DNA of 64,000 nucleotides, from assembly GCF_000334455.1 (NCBI RefSeq), contig NZ_BANX01000008.1:62001-126000 (forward strand), in the 5' to 3' direction. The notes beneath the pieces are model-generated. The model was given only the letters and a program-made list of their open reading frames with translations, ran no database searches and had not been told where the DNA came from. Below are positions 45,682 through 53,155 of the stretch, piece after piece. This DNA is from Gordonia soli NBRC 108243. Lineage in GTDB: Bacteria; Actinomycetota; Actinomycetes; Mycobacteriales; Mycobacteriaceae. A program made the position numbers and the translations under genes. Numbering within the stretch: the stretch's first letter is position 1; the number at the start of each line of letters is the position of its first letter.

Positions 45682-45698
45682 CCTTAAACTGATCAGCC

Positions 45699-46472
45699 GT
45701 GACATCAGAGGCGCTCAACGTCGAGAACTGGCTCCGCGAGCAGTGTGCGGACTACGCGTTTGACCTTGGGGGCATCTTCCGACGGCGCACTGACATATCA
45801 TGGCCAGTTGTCGCGAACAGCGAACAAGAGCTTCAGCAGTTGCTTGAATCGACGGGTCAGATCATGCCTCTGCCAAAGGAGTCCGCCGCACTTGCCAACA
45901 TTCTCGAAGTCAGCATCGTCGACTTCATCCTGGGACGCGTCGACACAGTGCCTGGCGCAACTGCGGAGCGAGGTAACGAACGTGGGTATCCAGACCTAGA
46001 AATTTCTGGCGAGGCTTTCGGCGGCGGATTCCACGCCGTCGACGTCAAAATGGCGCGTCGGGGCAGGACTAAGACAGGCAGGTTAACCGCGAACACTCAG
46101 AGTCGGGTGACTCTGTACACCGGCAACACGTACTTCCGCTACCCATCGCTACACTGGCCCGGCACCTTCCGGCCGTTTAACGACTATGCGTCGCACCTGG
46201 ACGTCCTCGGCGTCTACACATTGAACGTCGAATCAAAGGCACGTGTAGACGACCTCGAATGGATCGTCCAACCTCCGTGGAAGATCGGGAGTAAGCACCG
46301 GTCATCAACCACGCGGGAGTACATCGGAGCGGTGAAGAGCGTCGAGGATCTACGCGAAGGGCAGGGAGACTTCGGCAGTCCCGCAGAGTTCTACACGTTC
46401 TGGCGGAAGCACAACTTCAAGATCGGGAAGGTCGTTCAGCAGCAGTTGGACAAGCTCCTCAACGATCAATAG
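45699..46472 (+). CDS. EcoRV-like type II restriction endonuclease
   Basis: 257 residues from GTG 45699. The active site matches EcoRV in residues and spacing: E70, D99 (GYPDLE), D115 and K117 (AVDVK) correspond to EcoRV Glu45, Asp74, Asp90 and Lys92, with identical intervals of 29, 16 and 2. Downstream, FRPFNDYASHLDVLGVYTLN and GSPAEFYTFWRKHNF parallel EcoRV's YPFDQYIAHWIIGYVYTR and DSEDEFLDYWRNY, and total length is close (245 in EcoRV). The DNA-reading loop region (GSKHRSSTT) differs, so the target differs from GATATC. It should cut unmethylated DNA as a dimer with Mg2+. The partner methyltransferase follows at 57 bp. Confidence 0.85.
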   Translation: MTSEALNVENWLREQCADYAFDLGGIFRRRTDISWPVVANSEQELQQLLESTGQIMPLPKESAALANILEVSIVDFILGRVDTVPGATAERGNERGYPDLEISGEAFGGGFHAVDVKMARRGRTKTGRLTANTQSRVTLYTGNTYFRYPSLHWPGTFRPFNDYASHLDVLGVYTLNVESKARVDDLEWIVQPPWKIGSKHRSSTTREYIGAVKSVEDLREGQGDFGSPAEFYTFWRKHNFKIGKVVQQQLDKLLNDQ

Positions 46473-46529
46473 TCCCAGCTCAGGCGGGTCTCCCGCGAAT
46501 CGTCGTCCCCTTGTGGGAAGCTATGCTGC

Positions 46530-47594
46530 ATGGCAAGCAGCAAGGGCGTGACAATCTCGCTGTTTTCGGGAGCGGGCGGCCTCGATCTGGGGGCTGAGCA
46601 AGCAGGGTTCGACGTGCGCGCAGCGGTCGAACGTGACCGCGACGCCGCCCTCACCATGGAGAAGAACTTCCCGAAGCTGGCCTCGCCGGTCATCCAGAAG
46701 GACATCCTCGACACCCCGACGTCAGACATCCTACGGGCGGCAGGCCTGCGTAAGGGCCAGCGTCCAGACCTCCTAGTCGGAGGGCCGCCGTGCACGCCAT
46801 TCTCGAAGAGCGGGTTCTGGCTGGAATGGAAGCGGTCCGGGTTGGACCCGGATGCGTCGCTGTTGCAGGCCTACACGCGAGTGCTGTCCGAGTCGCGGCC
46901 GCGCGCCTTCGTTCTAGAGAATGTGTACGCGCTTACCTACAACAACCGCGCGAGCCGTCCAGCTCTGGAACGGCTGCTACGCGAGATCGACGAAGCCGGT
47001 TACGATTTCAATCTGAAGGTTCTGAACGCTGCGGACTACGGCGTGGCGCAGGCCCGCCCCCGACTGTTTATACTTGGCGCGCCTAAGGGAAAGCCCACAC
47101 CAGTGCATCCCGAGCCGACCCACGGAGGAAAGTGGGAGCGCCGGTCGACTGGCAATGTCGAACGCCCCCATGTGACCGCAGGCGAGGCCCTTGACGGACT
47201 CGTCACAGACTCCGAGCGCGAGGAAGTCGTCGGCGGGCAGTACGGAAAGCTCCTGCCCGACATTCCACCCGGCAGTAACTACCTCCACTACACCGCGCAA
47301 CGCGGACATCCGGAACCATTGTTCGAGTGGCGCAGCCGGTACTGGTCGTTCCTACTGAAGCTTGACCCCAATAAGCCGTCACCTACCATCCAGGCACAGC
47401 CCGGGCCCAACGTTGGCCCATTCCATTGGGATAACCGTCGCCTCCGAGTGGCCGAGGCGAAGCGGTTGTTTAGCTTCCCGGACGAATTCGAGTTGGTTGG
47501 CTCCCGCTCCAGTGTCCAAGCACAGCTGGGCAATTCGGTGCCACCGCTACTGGCGGAGAAAGTAATCGCTGAGGTCAAGAAGAGCCTGAATTGA
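46530..47594 (+). CDS. DNA (cytosine-5-)-methyltransferase
   Basis: 354 residues from ATG 46530. All main C5 motifs are present: I FSGAGGLDLG (12-20), IV GGPPCTPFS with catalytic C88, VI ENV (130-132), VIII QARPRLFILG (175-184), and X QLGNSVPP near residue 335. The target-recognition region lies between about 190 and 300. It transfers a methyl group from SAM to C5 of cytosine and presumably protects the host from the adjacent endonuclease. EcoRV itself pairs with an adenine methyltransferase, so this combination is unusual. The stop overlaps the TTG start of the Shedu gene (TTGA). Confidence 0.93.
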   Translation: MASSKGVTISLFSGAGGLDLGAEQAGFDVRAAVERDRDAALTMEKNFPKLASPVIQKDILDTPTSDILRAAGLRKGQRPDLLVGGPPCTPFSKSGFWLEWKRSGLDPDASLLQAYTRVLSESRPRAFVLENVYALTYNNRASRPALERLLREIDEAGYDFNLKVLNAADYGVAQARPRLFILGAPKGKPTPVHPEPTHGGKWERRSTGNVERPHVTAGEALDGLVTDSEREEVVGGQYGKLLPDIPPGSNYLHYTAQRGHPEPLFEWRSRYWSFLLKLDPNKPSPTIQAQPGPNVGPFHWDNRRLRVAEAKRLFSFPDEFELVGSRSSVQAQLGNSVPPLLAEKVIAEVKKSLN

Positions 47595-48646
47595 CCGACG
47601 AGGAGACACTCAAGGCATCGCTCAGACGGTGGATACGAGGATCGTCAAACCCTAGAGTCCTTTGGCGCGACGGCATCGGCCTCAAGGCGCGTGGGAAATC
47701 TTTCAAGTCAGCTACTTTGTCATATTTTGGAAACAATCCCGAGAGTCCGTCTGGGCGCGAACTCACTCTCGTCGAAGTACCTAGAGAGGAATTTGGACCC
47801 GGTTACGATTTTGAGAATGCCACCACGACGTTTAAGTTGCGCGACAACGAGATAGAGGTGCTGCAAAAGTTTCTGAACGGCCTGTTGGCAGATGAAGGGC
47901 ATTACGTCCGGGTGGGCGACAAGAGTGTGGCTGACGCCTTAGCGGACAGCTTCATTCAATCCGGCCAGAACGACCGCACACTGATGAACATTTTCGCGGC
48001 CGTTTCGAAGAATCCAGAACTTGCGATGATGGTTTCTCGCCAGCCGGAGGCACTTGCGCTCTCTTCCAAGATCACGGACGAGAACCACAAGGATGTCATC
48101 GACCGCCTGGATGAAATGGCTCGGCGCGAGAGCCCCGCTGCGTCCGAGAAAGAATTCCAGAAGCTGGTCGAGAAAAATTCTTGGATCTTTGGTGGTCGCT
48201 TCATCGAACCTATACGTCGGCGGTCAGTCACAGTTCTAGACGAGCTTGACGTGCCCCTGACCGCGGTCGACGGCTCCCTCCACATTGTTGAACTCAAGCG
48301 GTCTGACATTAATCGACTCTTCGTTAAACACCGGAATCATTGGATAGTAGGCAAAGATATCCACGAAGCCGTCTCGCAAGTTGAAAACTACCTGTTCGCG
48401 CTGGACAGCGCAGGTGACAATATCCGCGCGACGCTGAATTTAGACGTGTATCGAGCCATCGGAACGGTTGTGGTTGGCCACCTCGATCAGTGCACCACAG
48501 ATGTCACCCGGGAAGAGGCCTACAGGGCGATGCGGATATACAACAGCCATCTCTCACGAGTCCGCGTGCTCACTTACGACCAACTGATCGCAAATGCTCG
48601 AAATGCCATGGCGCTTGGAGTCGTCGGAGCCGGTGACGCAGTATGA
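47591..48646 (+). CDS. Shedu-type (SduA, DUF4263) defence nuclease
   Basis: 351 residues from TTG 47591, overlapping the methyltransferase stop. The C-terminal domain (about 185-345) follows the DUF4263 pattern: EKEFQKLVEKNSWIFG (W198, FG200-201), a conserved Asp in VLDELDVPL, the PD-(D/E)xK core HIVELKR (E234, K236), SQVENYL, then RAIGTVVVGH and VRVLTYDQLI. Shedu proteins are anti-phage nucleases usually found alone. The N-terminal about 180 residues form a separate domain, unrecognised, that may sense the trigger. Coupling to a restriction-modification pair suggests joint expression. Codon use is the most AT-tolerant in the window, consistent with recent transfer. Confidence 0.85.
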   Translation: MTDEETLKASLRRWIRGSSNPRVLWRDGIGLKARGKSFKSATLSYFGNNPESPSGRELTLVEVPREEFGPGYDFENATTTFKLRDNEIEVLQKFLNGLLADEGHYVRVGDKSVADALADSFIQSGQNDRTLMNIFAAVSKNPELAMMVSRQPEALALSSKITDENHKDVIDRLDEMARRESPAASEKEFQKLVEKNSWIFGGRFIEPIRRRSVTVLDELDVPLTAVDGSLHIVELKRSDINRLFVKHRNHWIVGKDIHEAVSQVENYLFALDSAGDNIRATLNLDVYRAIGTVVVGHLDQCTTDVTREEAYRAMRIYNSHLSRVRVLTYDQLIANARNAMALGVVGAGDAV

Positions 48647-48689
48647 CGGTCAACGCCGCAATTGAATCACGTTCTCCGCATGTCGACCC

Positions 48690-48803
48690 TCCCATCGCGC
48701 TCTGCGCGCTCCTGGCGTCGGCGTGGTCGTCTTCGAGGAGATGTGCGTAGATGCCGAGCGTGGTTGTGGCCTTGGCGTGCCCCGACCGACTCGTGACCGG
48801 TGA
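48690..48803 (-). pseudogene. Tyrosine recombinase (phage integrase) C-terminal remnant
   Basis: Read on the minus strand, the frame after a TAG at 48810-48812 gives GHAKATTTLGIYAHLLEDD then HADA, the unmistakable C-terminus of a tyrosine recombinase with the nucleophile Tyr in IYAHL. The rest of the enzyme is missing. Its place, about 50 bp inside attR and pointing inward, is where an island integrase normally sits. Confidence 0.85.
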
Positions 48804-48855
48804 ACGCGCCTAGCTACGGGAACGGGAACGGGTATTCACACGCGGAAGATACGTG

Positions 48856-48895
48856 CCAAGCTGAATACGCGGGTTCGATTCCCGTCATCGGCTCC
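48856..48895 (+). repeat. attR: displaced tRNA-Gly 3' half
   Basis: Forty bases identical to 45540-45579, followed by A to give an encoded CCA. There is no 5' half of a tRNA, so this is not a functional gene. Confidence 0.93.
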
Positions 48896-48978
48896 ACGGA
48901 TAGAGCGCGAGCACGCGGAACGATCCACACCCCATCGAAACCTCCCCCACGCCATGTGCGAGCACTAGAGTTCCCACC

Positions 48979-49176
48979 ATGGCAACCAAGTCAGTCCGTG
49001 ACGTCCAGGTCGGCGACCGCATCGTGCACGACGGCGGCCTCTTCTCGGTGGCGGGCAGCCACGCCGGCGACAGCGACGGCTGGCAGTTGGACGTCGAGAG
49101 CGACACCGGTGCACGGACGACCCTTGCGTTCGAGGGCGATGCCACCGTGCAGACCGAGGACAACATCGCGATCTGA
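48979..49176 (+). CDS. Small conserved-looking hypothetical protein
   Basis: 65 residues: VRDVQVGDRIVHDGGLFSVAGSHAGDSDGWQLDVESDTG and onward, ending TEDNIAI. The VGDRIVHDGG turn suggests a small beta-barrel (SH3- or Hint-like) fold, but no function is recognised. ATG 48979 is the first start after the attR flank. Highly acidic and without hydrophobic segments, it is likely cytosolic. Convergent with the MFS gene. Confidence 0.6.
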   Translation: MATKSVRDVQVGDRIVHDGGLFSVAGSHAGDSDGWQLDVESDTGARTTLAFEGDATVQTEDNIAI

Positions 49177-49263
49177 TCTGAGACGCCTGCGTCCCCGAGG
49201 CGGAAACCCGAGCCCGCTCGTCCATTCGGGTCGGCGTCGACACAACGCACCGACGTCGTCCTG

Positions 49264-50433
49264 TCATCCGAGCGCACGTGAACGTCCACATGCTCCGATG
49301 ATCACGGCGCACCCCAGCCCTACCCCGCCGATCGTCGCGGTCAACCCGGCGTGTTCGGCGACGACACCGATCATCGGCGGGCCGGCGAGATAGGCGAGGT
49401 ACCCGACAGCGCTGATTGCGGCCGTGGCGGCTGCCACCGAGGTCGGTGAGGCGTTGTCGGCCGCCGCCGACATCGCCAGCGGGAAAACCGGACCCAACCC
49501 CAGGCCCACGATCACCACGCACGCCACCGCGACGGGCGCAGACGATTGACTCATCCCCACCGCCAGTGCCGCTCCCACGACGGCTGCTCCACCCACGAGA
49601 ACTCGACGTCGGCCGAAGCGATCGATCAGCCGGTCGCCGACCGATCTCGACACGAACATCGCGACGCTGAAACCGGCCAGCGTCGCTGAGCCCACAGCGG
49701 CACCGGCTCCGAAGTCGCGGGCGATCGCCAGTGCCGACCAGTCGGTCACCATGCCCTCCACCAGCAACCCGGCGATCGCGACCGCGACGATCGCAGCGGG
49801 TAGCGCCAGCACTGCCCGGACCGTCGACGGCCCCGCACCGACAGCCGAGACATCAGCCGGCAACCGCGGCAACTGTGAAGCCGCGACCGCGACCAGCGCC
49901 AACAGAACCGCGGTCACCGTCAGAAAGTGCTCGCGCACAGGTACTTCCACTGCAGTCGCCAGAGTTGCACCTGCAGCACCGACGACGACGCCGAGGCTGT
50001 ACCCGCCATGCAGCCGGGACAAAACCGAACGCGATTCACCACCGCCGCTCCGCCGTTCGCATTGAAACCGGACCGCTGCCGCGTTCATTGCCACGTCCAG
50101 GCAGCCACTTGCAGCACCGAGCACCGCAAGCACAGCTGCCAACCACATCACCTCGCCCACCACCGATATCGCCGGTAGCGCGATCACGAAGACGACAGCC
50201 GACGCCACGCAGACGACGTGCGCCGACACGGTCGCGAGCAATCGTGCGGTGGCCATCAGAGCCGGGATCGAGCCGGCCGCCACGCCGAACAGAGCACCGC
50301 CGAGGGCGGCATCGGAAGTACCCAGCCGCTCCGCGACATCCGGGATGCGCGGAGCCCAACTCGCCAGCACCGCACCGTTGACGAAGAACACCAGCCACAG
50401 GCCGGCAACAGGGAAACGACGAACGACCATCAC
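49264..50433 (-). CDS. MFS transporter, YbjJ/FucP-like
   Basis: 389 residues with 12 hydrophobic spans. The opening GLWLVFFVNGAVLASWAPRIPDVAERLGTSDAALG is typical of the YbjJ/fucose-permease-like MFS branch (SWAPRIPxV). RSVGDRLIDRFGRRRVLVGG near residue 245 is a motif-A-like loop at the start of the second half. Substrate unknown; sugars or drugs are possible. It starts at ATG 50433 or 50430. It shares a 410-bp upstream region with the divergent MarR operon. Confidence 0.85.
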   Translation of the reverse strand: MMVVRRFPVAGLWLVFFVNGAVLASWAPRIPDVAERLGTSDAALGGALFGVAAGSIPALMATARLLATVSAHVVCVASAVVFVIALPAISVVGEVMWLAAVLAVLGAASGCLDVAMNAAAVRFQCERRSGGGESRSVLSRLHGGYSLGVVVGAAGATLATAVEVPVREHFLTVTAVLLALVAVAASQLPRLPADVSAVGAGPSTVRAVLALPAAIVAVAIAGLLVEGMVTDWSALAIARDFGAGAAVGSATLAGFSVAMFVSRSVGDRLIDRFGRRRVLVGGAAVVGAALAVGMSQSSAPVAVACVVIVGLGLGPVFPLAMSAAADNASPTSVAAATAAISAVGYLAYLAGPPMIGVVAEHAGLTATIGGVGLGCAVIIGACGRSRALG

Positions 50434-50775
50434 GGCGACCTCACAGTCGCCCTGACGAAGACAGAAGACGCGCTCCCGGACGGTCAGGCCGCGTCGGCGC
50501 TCGGATCACCCAGGCGCACTGCCTGCGAGCAGATCACACGTCGCCGCGCTGCCGCAAGGACACGAGCGACCCTCGCTCGATCACAATCCCGGACACGCCC
50601 CACACGCACACGCCGGGGTTTCACTCAGCGCCCGCTGGAACACGCGATCGTCGACCGCTGAGGAGAACCAGACAATCCCGGCACCACATGTCCGAAATAG
50701 ACCGTTATGCACCGGTTTCCGAACAGTGTGTAGCCCAACTCACACCGATCCGACTCGTCACGACCATCGGGACTC
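50434..50775. other. Non-coding stretch between MFS gene and MarR operators
   Basis: About 340 bp with no credible gene and no repeat I can see. It presumably contains the promoter of the MFS gene at its left end. Confidence 0.4.
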
Positions 50776-50827
50776 ACTTAGTGTGACTAAGTAATTTAAT
50801 TTCGTGTTGCTAAGTAAACAATTAGTC
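50776..50827. promoter_or_regulatory. MarR operator cluster
   Basis: An AT-rich block with a perfect palindrome ACTTAG-TGTGA-CTAAGT (50776-50792), a direct repeat CTAAGTAA at 50787-50794 and 50810-50817, and GACTAA (50785-50790) answered by TTAGTC (50822-50827). It ends 16 bp before the MarR start, so the MarR protein probably controls its own operon here (inference). Confidence 0.65.
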
Positions 50828-50843
50828 AAGGGGAGGCGAGCTC

Positions 50844-51449
50844 ATGGGACAGGGACTCGCAGATGCTCCGACGAGCGCTCGGACCAGCGCCCCCACCGCG
50901 GCGTCGCAGGAGCCGACCACCCTCCACCGGGCCGCGGCCGTGCACCACGACTTGATCCGCATCTCCCGTGCCATCCGCACCCAGGCGGGCGAGCGTGCGT
51001 TGTCTGCAGGCCAGATGTCCGCGCTGTGGACCATCGTCCAACACGCTCCCATCCGCGCCACCGAGCTGGCCGATCGTGAACGCGTCGCCGCACCGACGAT
51101 GTCGCGTGTGGTCGCGTCGCTGGAGCGCCTCGGGATGGCCACCCGCACCACCGACGCGAACGACGGCCGGGTCAGTCTGCTCACACCCACCGACGACGGG
51201 CGCGCCTACATCGAGGGGACGTCGTCCCGGAAGTCGGAGCTGTTCGCACAGGCTCTCGACCGACTCGCCGACGCCGACCGCAACGGCGTCGAGCGCGCGA
51301 TGCGGCTCCTCGCGGACACCCTGTGCGAGCTGACACCTCGCCCCTCGAACGGCGCGTGCGCCGGGGAGATGCCACCGGACACAGGGGCCGCACCGAATAC
51401 GACCACCGCCGGCGCACAGCCAACGAGCACAGAGGGAGAAGGAGACTGA
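50844..51449 (+). CDS. MarR family transcriptional regulator
   Basis: 201 residues; ATG 50844 follows GGGGAGG. The winged helix covers about residues 55-120: LSAGQMSALWTIVQHAPIRATELADRERVAAPTMSRVVASLE, and the wing DANDGRVSLLTPTDDGR with the conserved Asp-x-Arg. N- and C-terminal tails of about 25-35 residues are low-complexity. It heads an operon of four genes (the next start overlaps its stop, TGATG) whose products include a DHA2 exporter, so it is likely a drug- or metabolite-responsive repressor of that exporter. Confidence 0.88.
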   Translation: MGQGLADAPTSARTSAPTAASQEPTTLHRAAAVHHDLIRISRAIRTQAGERALSAGQMSALWTIVQHAPIRATELADRERVAAPTMSRVVASLERLGMATRTTDANDGRVSLLTPTDDGRAYIEGTSSRKSELFAQALDRLADADRNGVERAMRLLADTLCELTPRPSNGACAGEMPPDTGAAPNTTTAGAQPTSTEGEGD

Positions 51450-52297
51450 TGCAGCCCGACACCAACGGCCACCGCCGGGACCCGGACGTCACACCGTCAC
51501 GGTCCGTGGCGAGCGGCGCGATCCGCGGCGGGATCCGCGGCCGCGCAGGTCGTGTCGTCACCGGTGCCACGGTGACCGTCATCGACCCGAGCGGGCGCCA
51601 GGCAGCACGCTCCATCGCCCATCAGGACGGCACCTTCGTCGCGCATGTCCCGGCCGGGGACCATTACGTCCTCGTGGTCTCCGCCGCCGGGCACGAGCCG
51701 TCCGCCGTGCCGGTCACCGTCGGCACCACGCCCATCGACGTCGACGTGGTCCTCACGTCGCTGGCAGCCCTCACCGGTACCGTCCTCACGACCACCGGTG
51801 AAGCGGTCGGCGCAGCGACCGTCGCGATCGCCGACCACACCGGCGAGGTCACCGCGACGGCGATCACCGACGCAGCGGGCCGCTGGGAGGCCGCCGGGGT
51901 CACCACCGGGACCTACACCGTCATCGTCACGGCCGCCGGGTGCGATCCCGTGGCAGAGACCGCGACGGTCCGCGGCACGACCGGCACCACCGTCGATGTC
52001 GTCCTGCACACCGCTGCCGATCTCGGCGGCGTGGTGTTCGACGGCGTGGGCACCGATCGCGGCGCCGGCCCGGGCACCGCGGTCGCACACAGTCAGGTCG
52101 CCCTGCTCAACGACGACGGCGAGATGGCCGCCAGCACCCTCACCGACGAGTCGGGGCGCTACCTCTTCGCGAACCTGGCCGCCGGTGACTACACCGTGAT
52201 CGCCAACGGATATGCGCCGGTAGCGGATTCGATCATCATCGAGGCGGGACGGGTCGTCACCCACGACTTCGTCCTCGGAGCACGGGGGCAGGCATGA
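51449..52297 (+). CDS. Cytosolic protein of three carboxypeptidase-regulatory-like repeats
   Basis: 282 residues starting at ATG 51449 inside the MarR stop. After about 25 basic residues come three beta-sandwich modules of about 75-85 residues. Module 1 starts IRGRAGRVVTGATVTVID, module 2 LTGTVLTTTGEAVGAATVAI, and module 3 LGGVVFDGVGTDRG. Each holds a T/SDxxGR(W/Y) turn and a G(D/T)YTVIV-like strand. Such modules are normally extracytoplasmic, yet no signal peptide is present. The protein may bind partners carrying the same modules in the two following proteins. Enzymatic activity is not expected. Overlaps the YceI fusion gene (ATGA). Confidence 0.8.
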   Translation: MQPDTNGHRRDPDVTPSRSVASGAIRGGIRGRAGRVVTGATVTVIDPSGRQAARSIAHQDGTFVAHVPAGDHYVLVVSAAGHEPSAVPVTVGTTPIDVDVVLTSLAALTGTVLTTTGEAVGAATVAIADHTGEVTATAITDAAGRWEAAGVTTGTYTVIVTAAGCDPVAETATVRGTTGTTVDVVLHTAADLGGVVFDGVGTDRGAGPGTAVAHSQVALLNDDGEMAASTLTDESGRYLFANLAAGDYTVIANGYAPVADSIIIEAGRVVTHDFVLGARGQA

Positions 52298-53103
52298 GCG
52301 GAACGATCACCGCCCGCGTGGCGACGAGCAGCGGCCATCCGCTCGACGATGCCGTGATGACCGTGATGTCGCAGACCGGTGAGCAGCAGGCGCTCGCCGC
52401 CTCTGATGCCAACGGTGCCATCGCATCCGGCGATCTCGCGGCCGGCACCTACACGGTGGTCATCACTGCGGAGGGCTACCAGCCGACCGCGCGCGTGGCC
52501 GTGGTACCGGGCTCCGGTTCGGTCAGCCTCGGCGAGATCACCGCGACCCACGCGGGCGGAGCACCCGTGCCGGCGGTCGGTCACTGGACCATCGACCCGG
52601 GTCACTCGCTCCTCGAGATCAGCGTGCGGCACTTCGGGATCTCCACCATCCGAGGCCGTTTCACCGACTTCGCCGGAGAGATCGTCGTTCCCGACGACAT
52701 CACCCGCTCGTCGGTGCACGCCGAGATCAAGACCGCGAGCATCGACACCGACAACCGGACCCGCGACGACCACCTCCGTTCGGATGCGTTCTTCGACGTC
52801 GAACAGTTTCCCGTCGCCGACTTCCGCGCGGTGCAGGTACGTCCGGCCACGGACGACGCATGGACGCTCGAGGGCACACTGACCCTCCGGGGCACCGCGG
52901 TCCCGGTGTCACTGGAGTTGAGCTACCTCGGCGAGGTCGACGATCCGTGGGGCGGTCACCGCGCGGGCTTCCGTGCGACCGGAACCCTGCGGCGCGGCGA
53001 CTTCGGCATCAGCTTCGACGACAAGCTCCTCACCGGAGCCGCTCAGATCGGCGGGACAGCCACCGTCGGCCTCGACATCGAAGCGGTACGCACGCCGTCC
53101 TGA
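52294..53103 (+). CDS. YceI-domain protein with N-terminal carboxypeptidase-regulatory-like module
   Basis: 269 residues. Residues 1-85 are one beta-sandwich module (GTITARVATSSGHPLDDAVMTVM ... AAGTYTVVITAEGYQPTARV). Residues about 92-266 are a YceI lipocalin-like domain: WTIDPGHSLLEISVRHFGISTIRGRFTDFAGEI, then ASIDTDNRTRDDHLRSDAFFDVEQFP and GTLTLRGTAVPVSLEL. YceI proteins bind polyisoprenoid or other long lipids. There is no signal peptide, so the lipid-binding domain would act in the cytosol or at the inner membrane face. Overlaps the previous gene by 4 bp; 52 bp before the transporter. Confidence 0.88.
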   Translation: MSGTITARVATSSGHPLDDAVMTVMSQTGEQQALAASDANGAIASGDLAAGTYTVVITAEGYQPTARVAVVPGSGSVSLGEITATHAGGAPVPAVGHWTIDPGHSLLEISVRHFGISTIRGRFTDFAGEIVVPDDITRSSVHAEIKTASIDTDNRTRDDHLRSDAFFDVEQFPVADFRAVQVRPATDDAWTLEGTLTLRGTAVPVSLELSYLGEVDDPWGGHRAGFRATGTLRRGDFGISFDDKLLTGAAQIGGTATVGLDIEAVRTPS

Positions 53104-53155
53104 CCAGCCCGCATTTCAGAACGCACCTCATAATCCACTGATCCGAAAGGCACCG

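Larger units (their letters stand above)
45540..48895 (+). mobile_element. Integrative genomic island in tRNA-Gly carrying restriction, methylation and Shedu genes
   Basis: About 3.3 kb bounded by a 40-bp direct repeat of the tRNA-Gly 3' half. Cargo is an EcoRV-like endonuclease, a C5-cytosine methyltransferase and a Shedu-type nuclease. The only trace of mobility is a fragment of tyrosine recombinase next to the right repeat. Codon use inside is visibly less GC-biased than in flanking genes, most of all in the Shedu gene. Confidence 0.9.

Noticed and set aside
48856..48895. A second tRNA-Gly gene
   Set aside because: Only the 3' half is present; bases before 48856 do not form an acceptor or D arm. 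It is the attR fragment.
50218..50661. Small gene between the MFS gene and MarR operon
   Set aside because: The frame starts inside the MFS gene on the other strand, has no ribosome site and an Arg/Thr-rich shadow composition.
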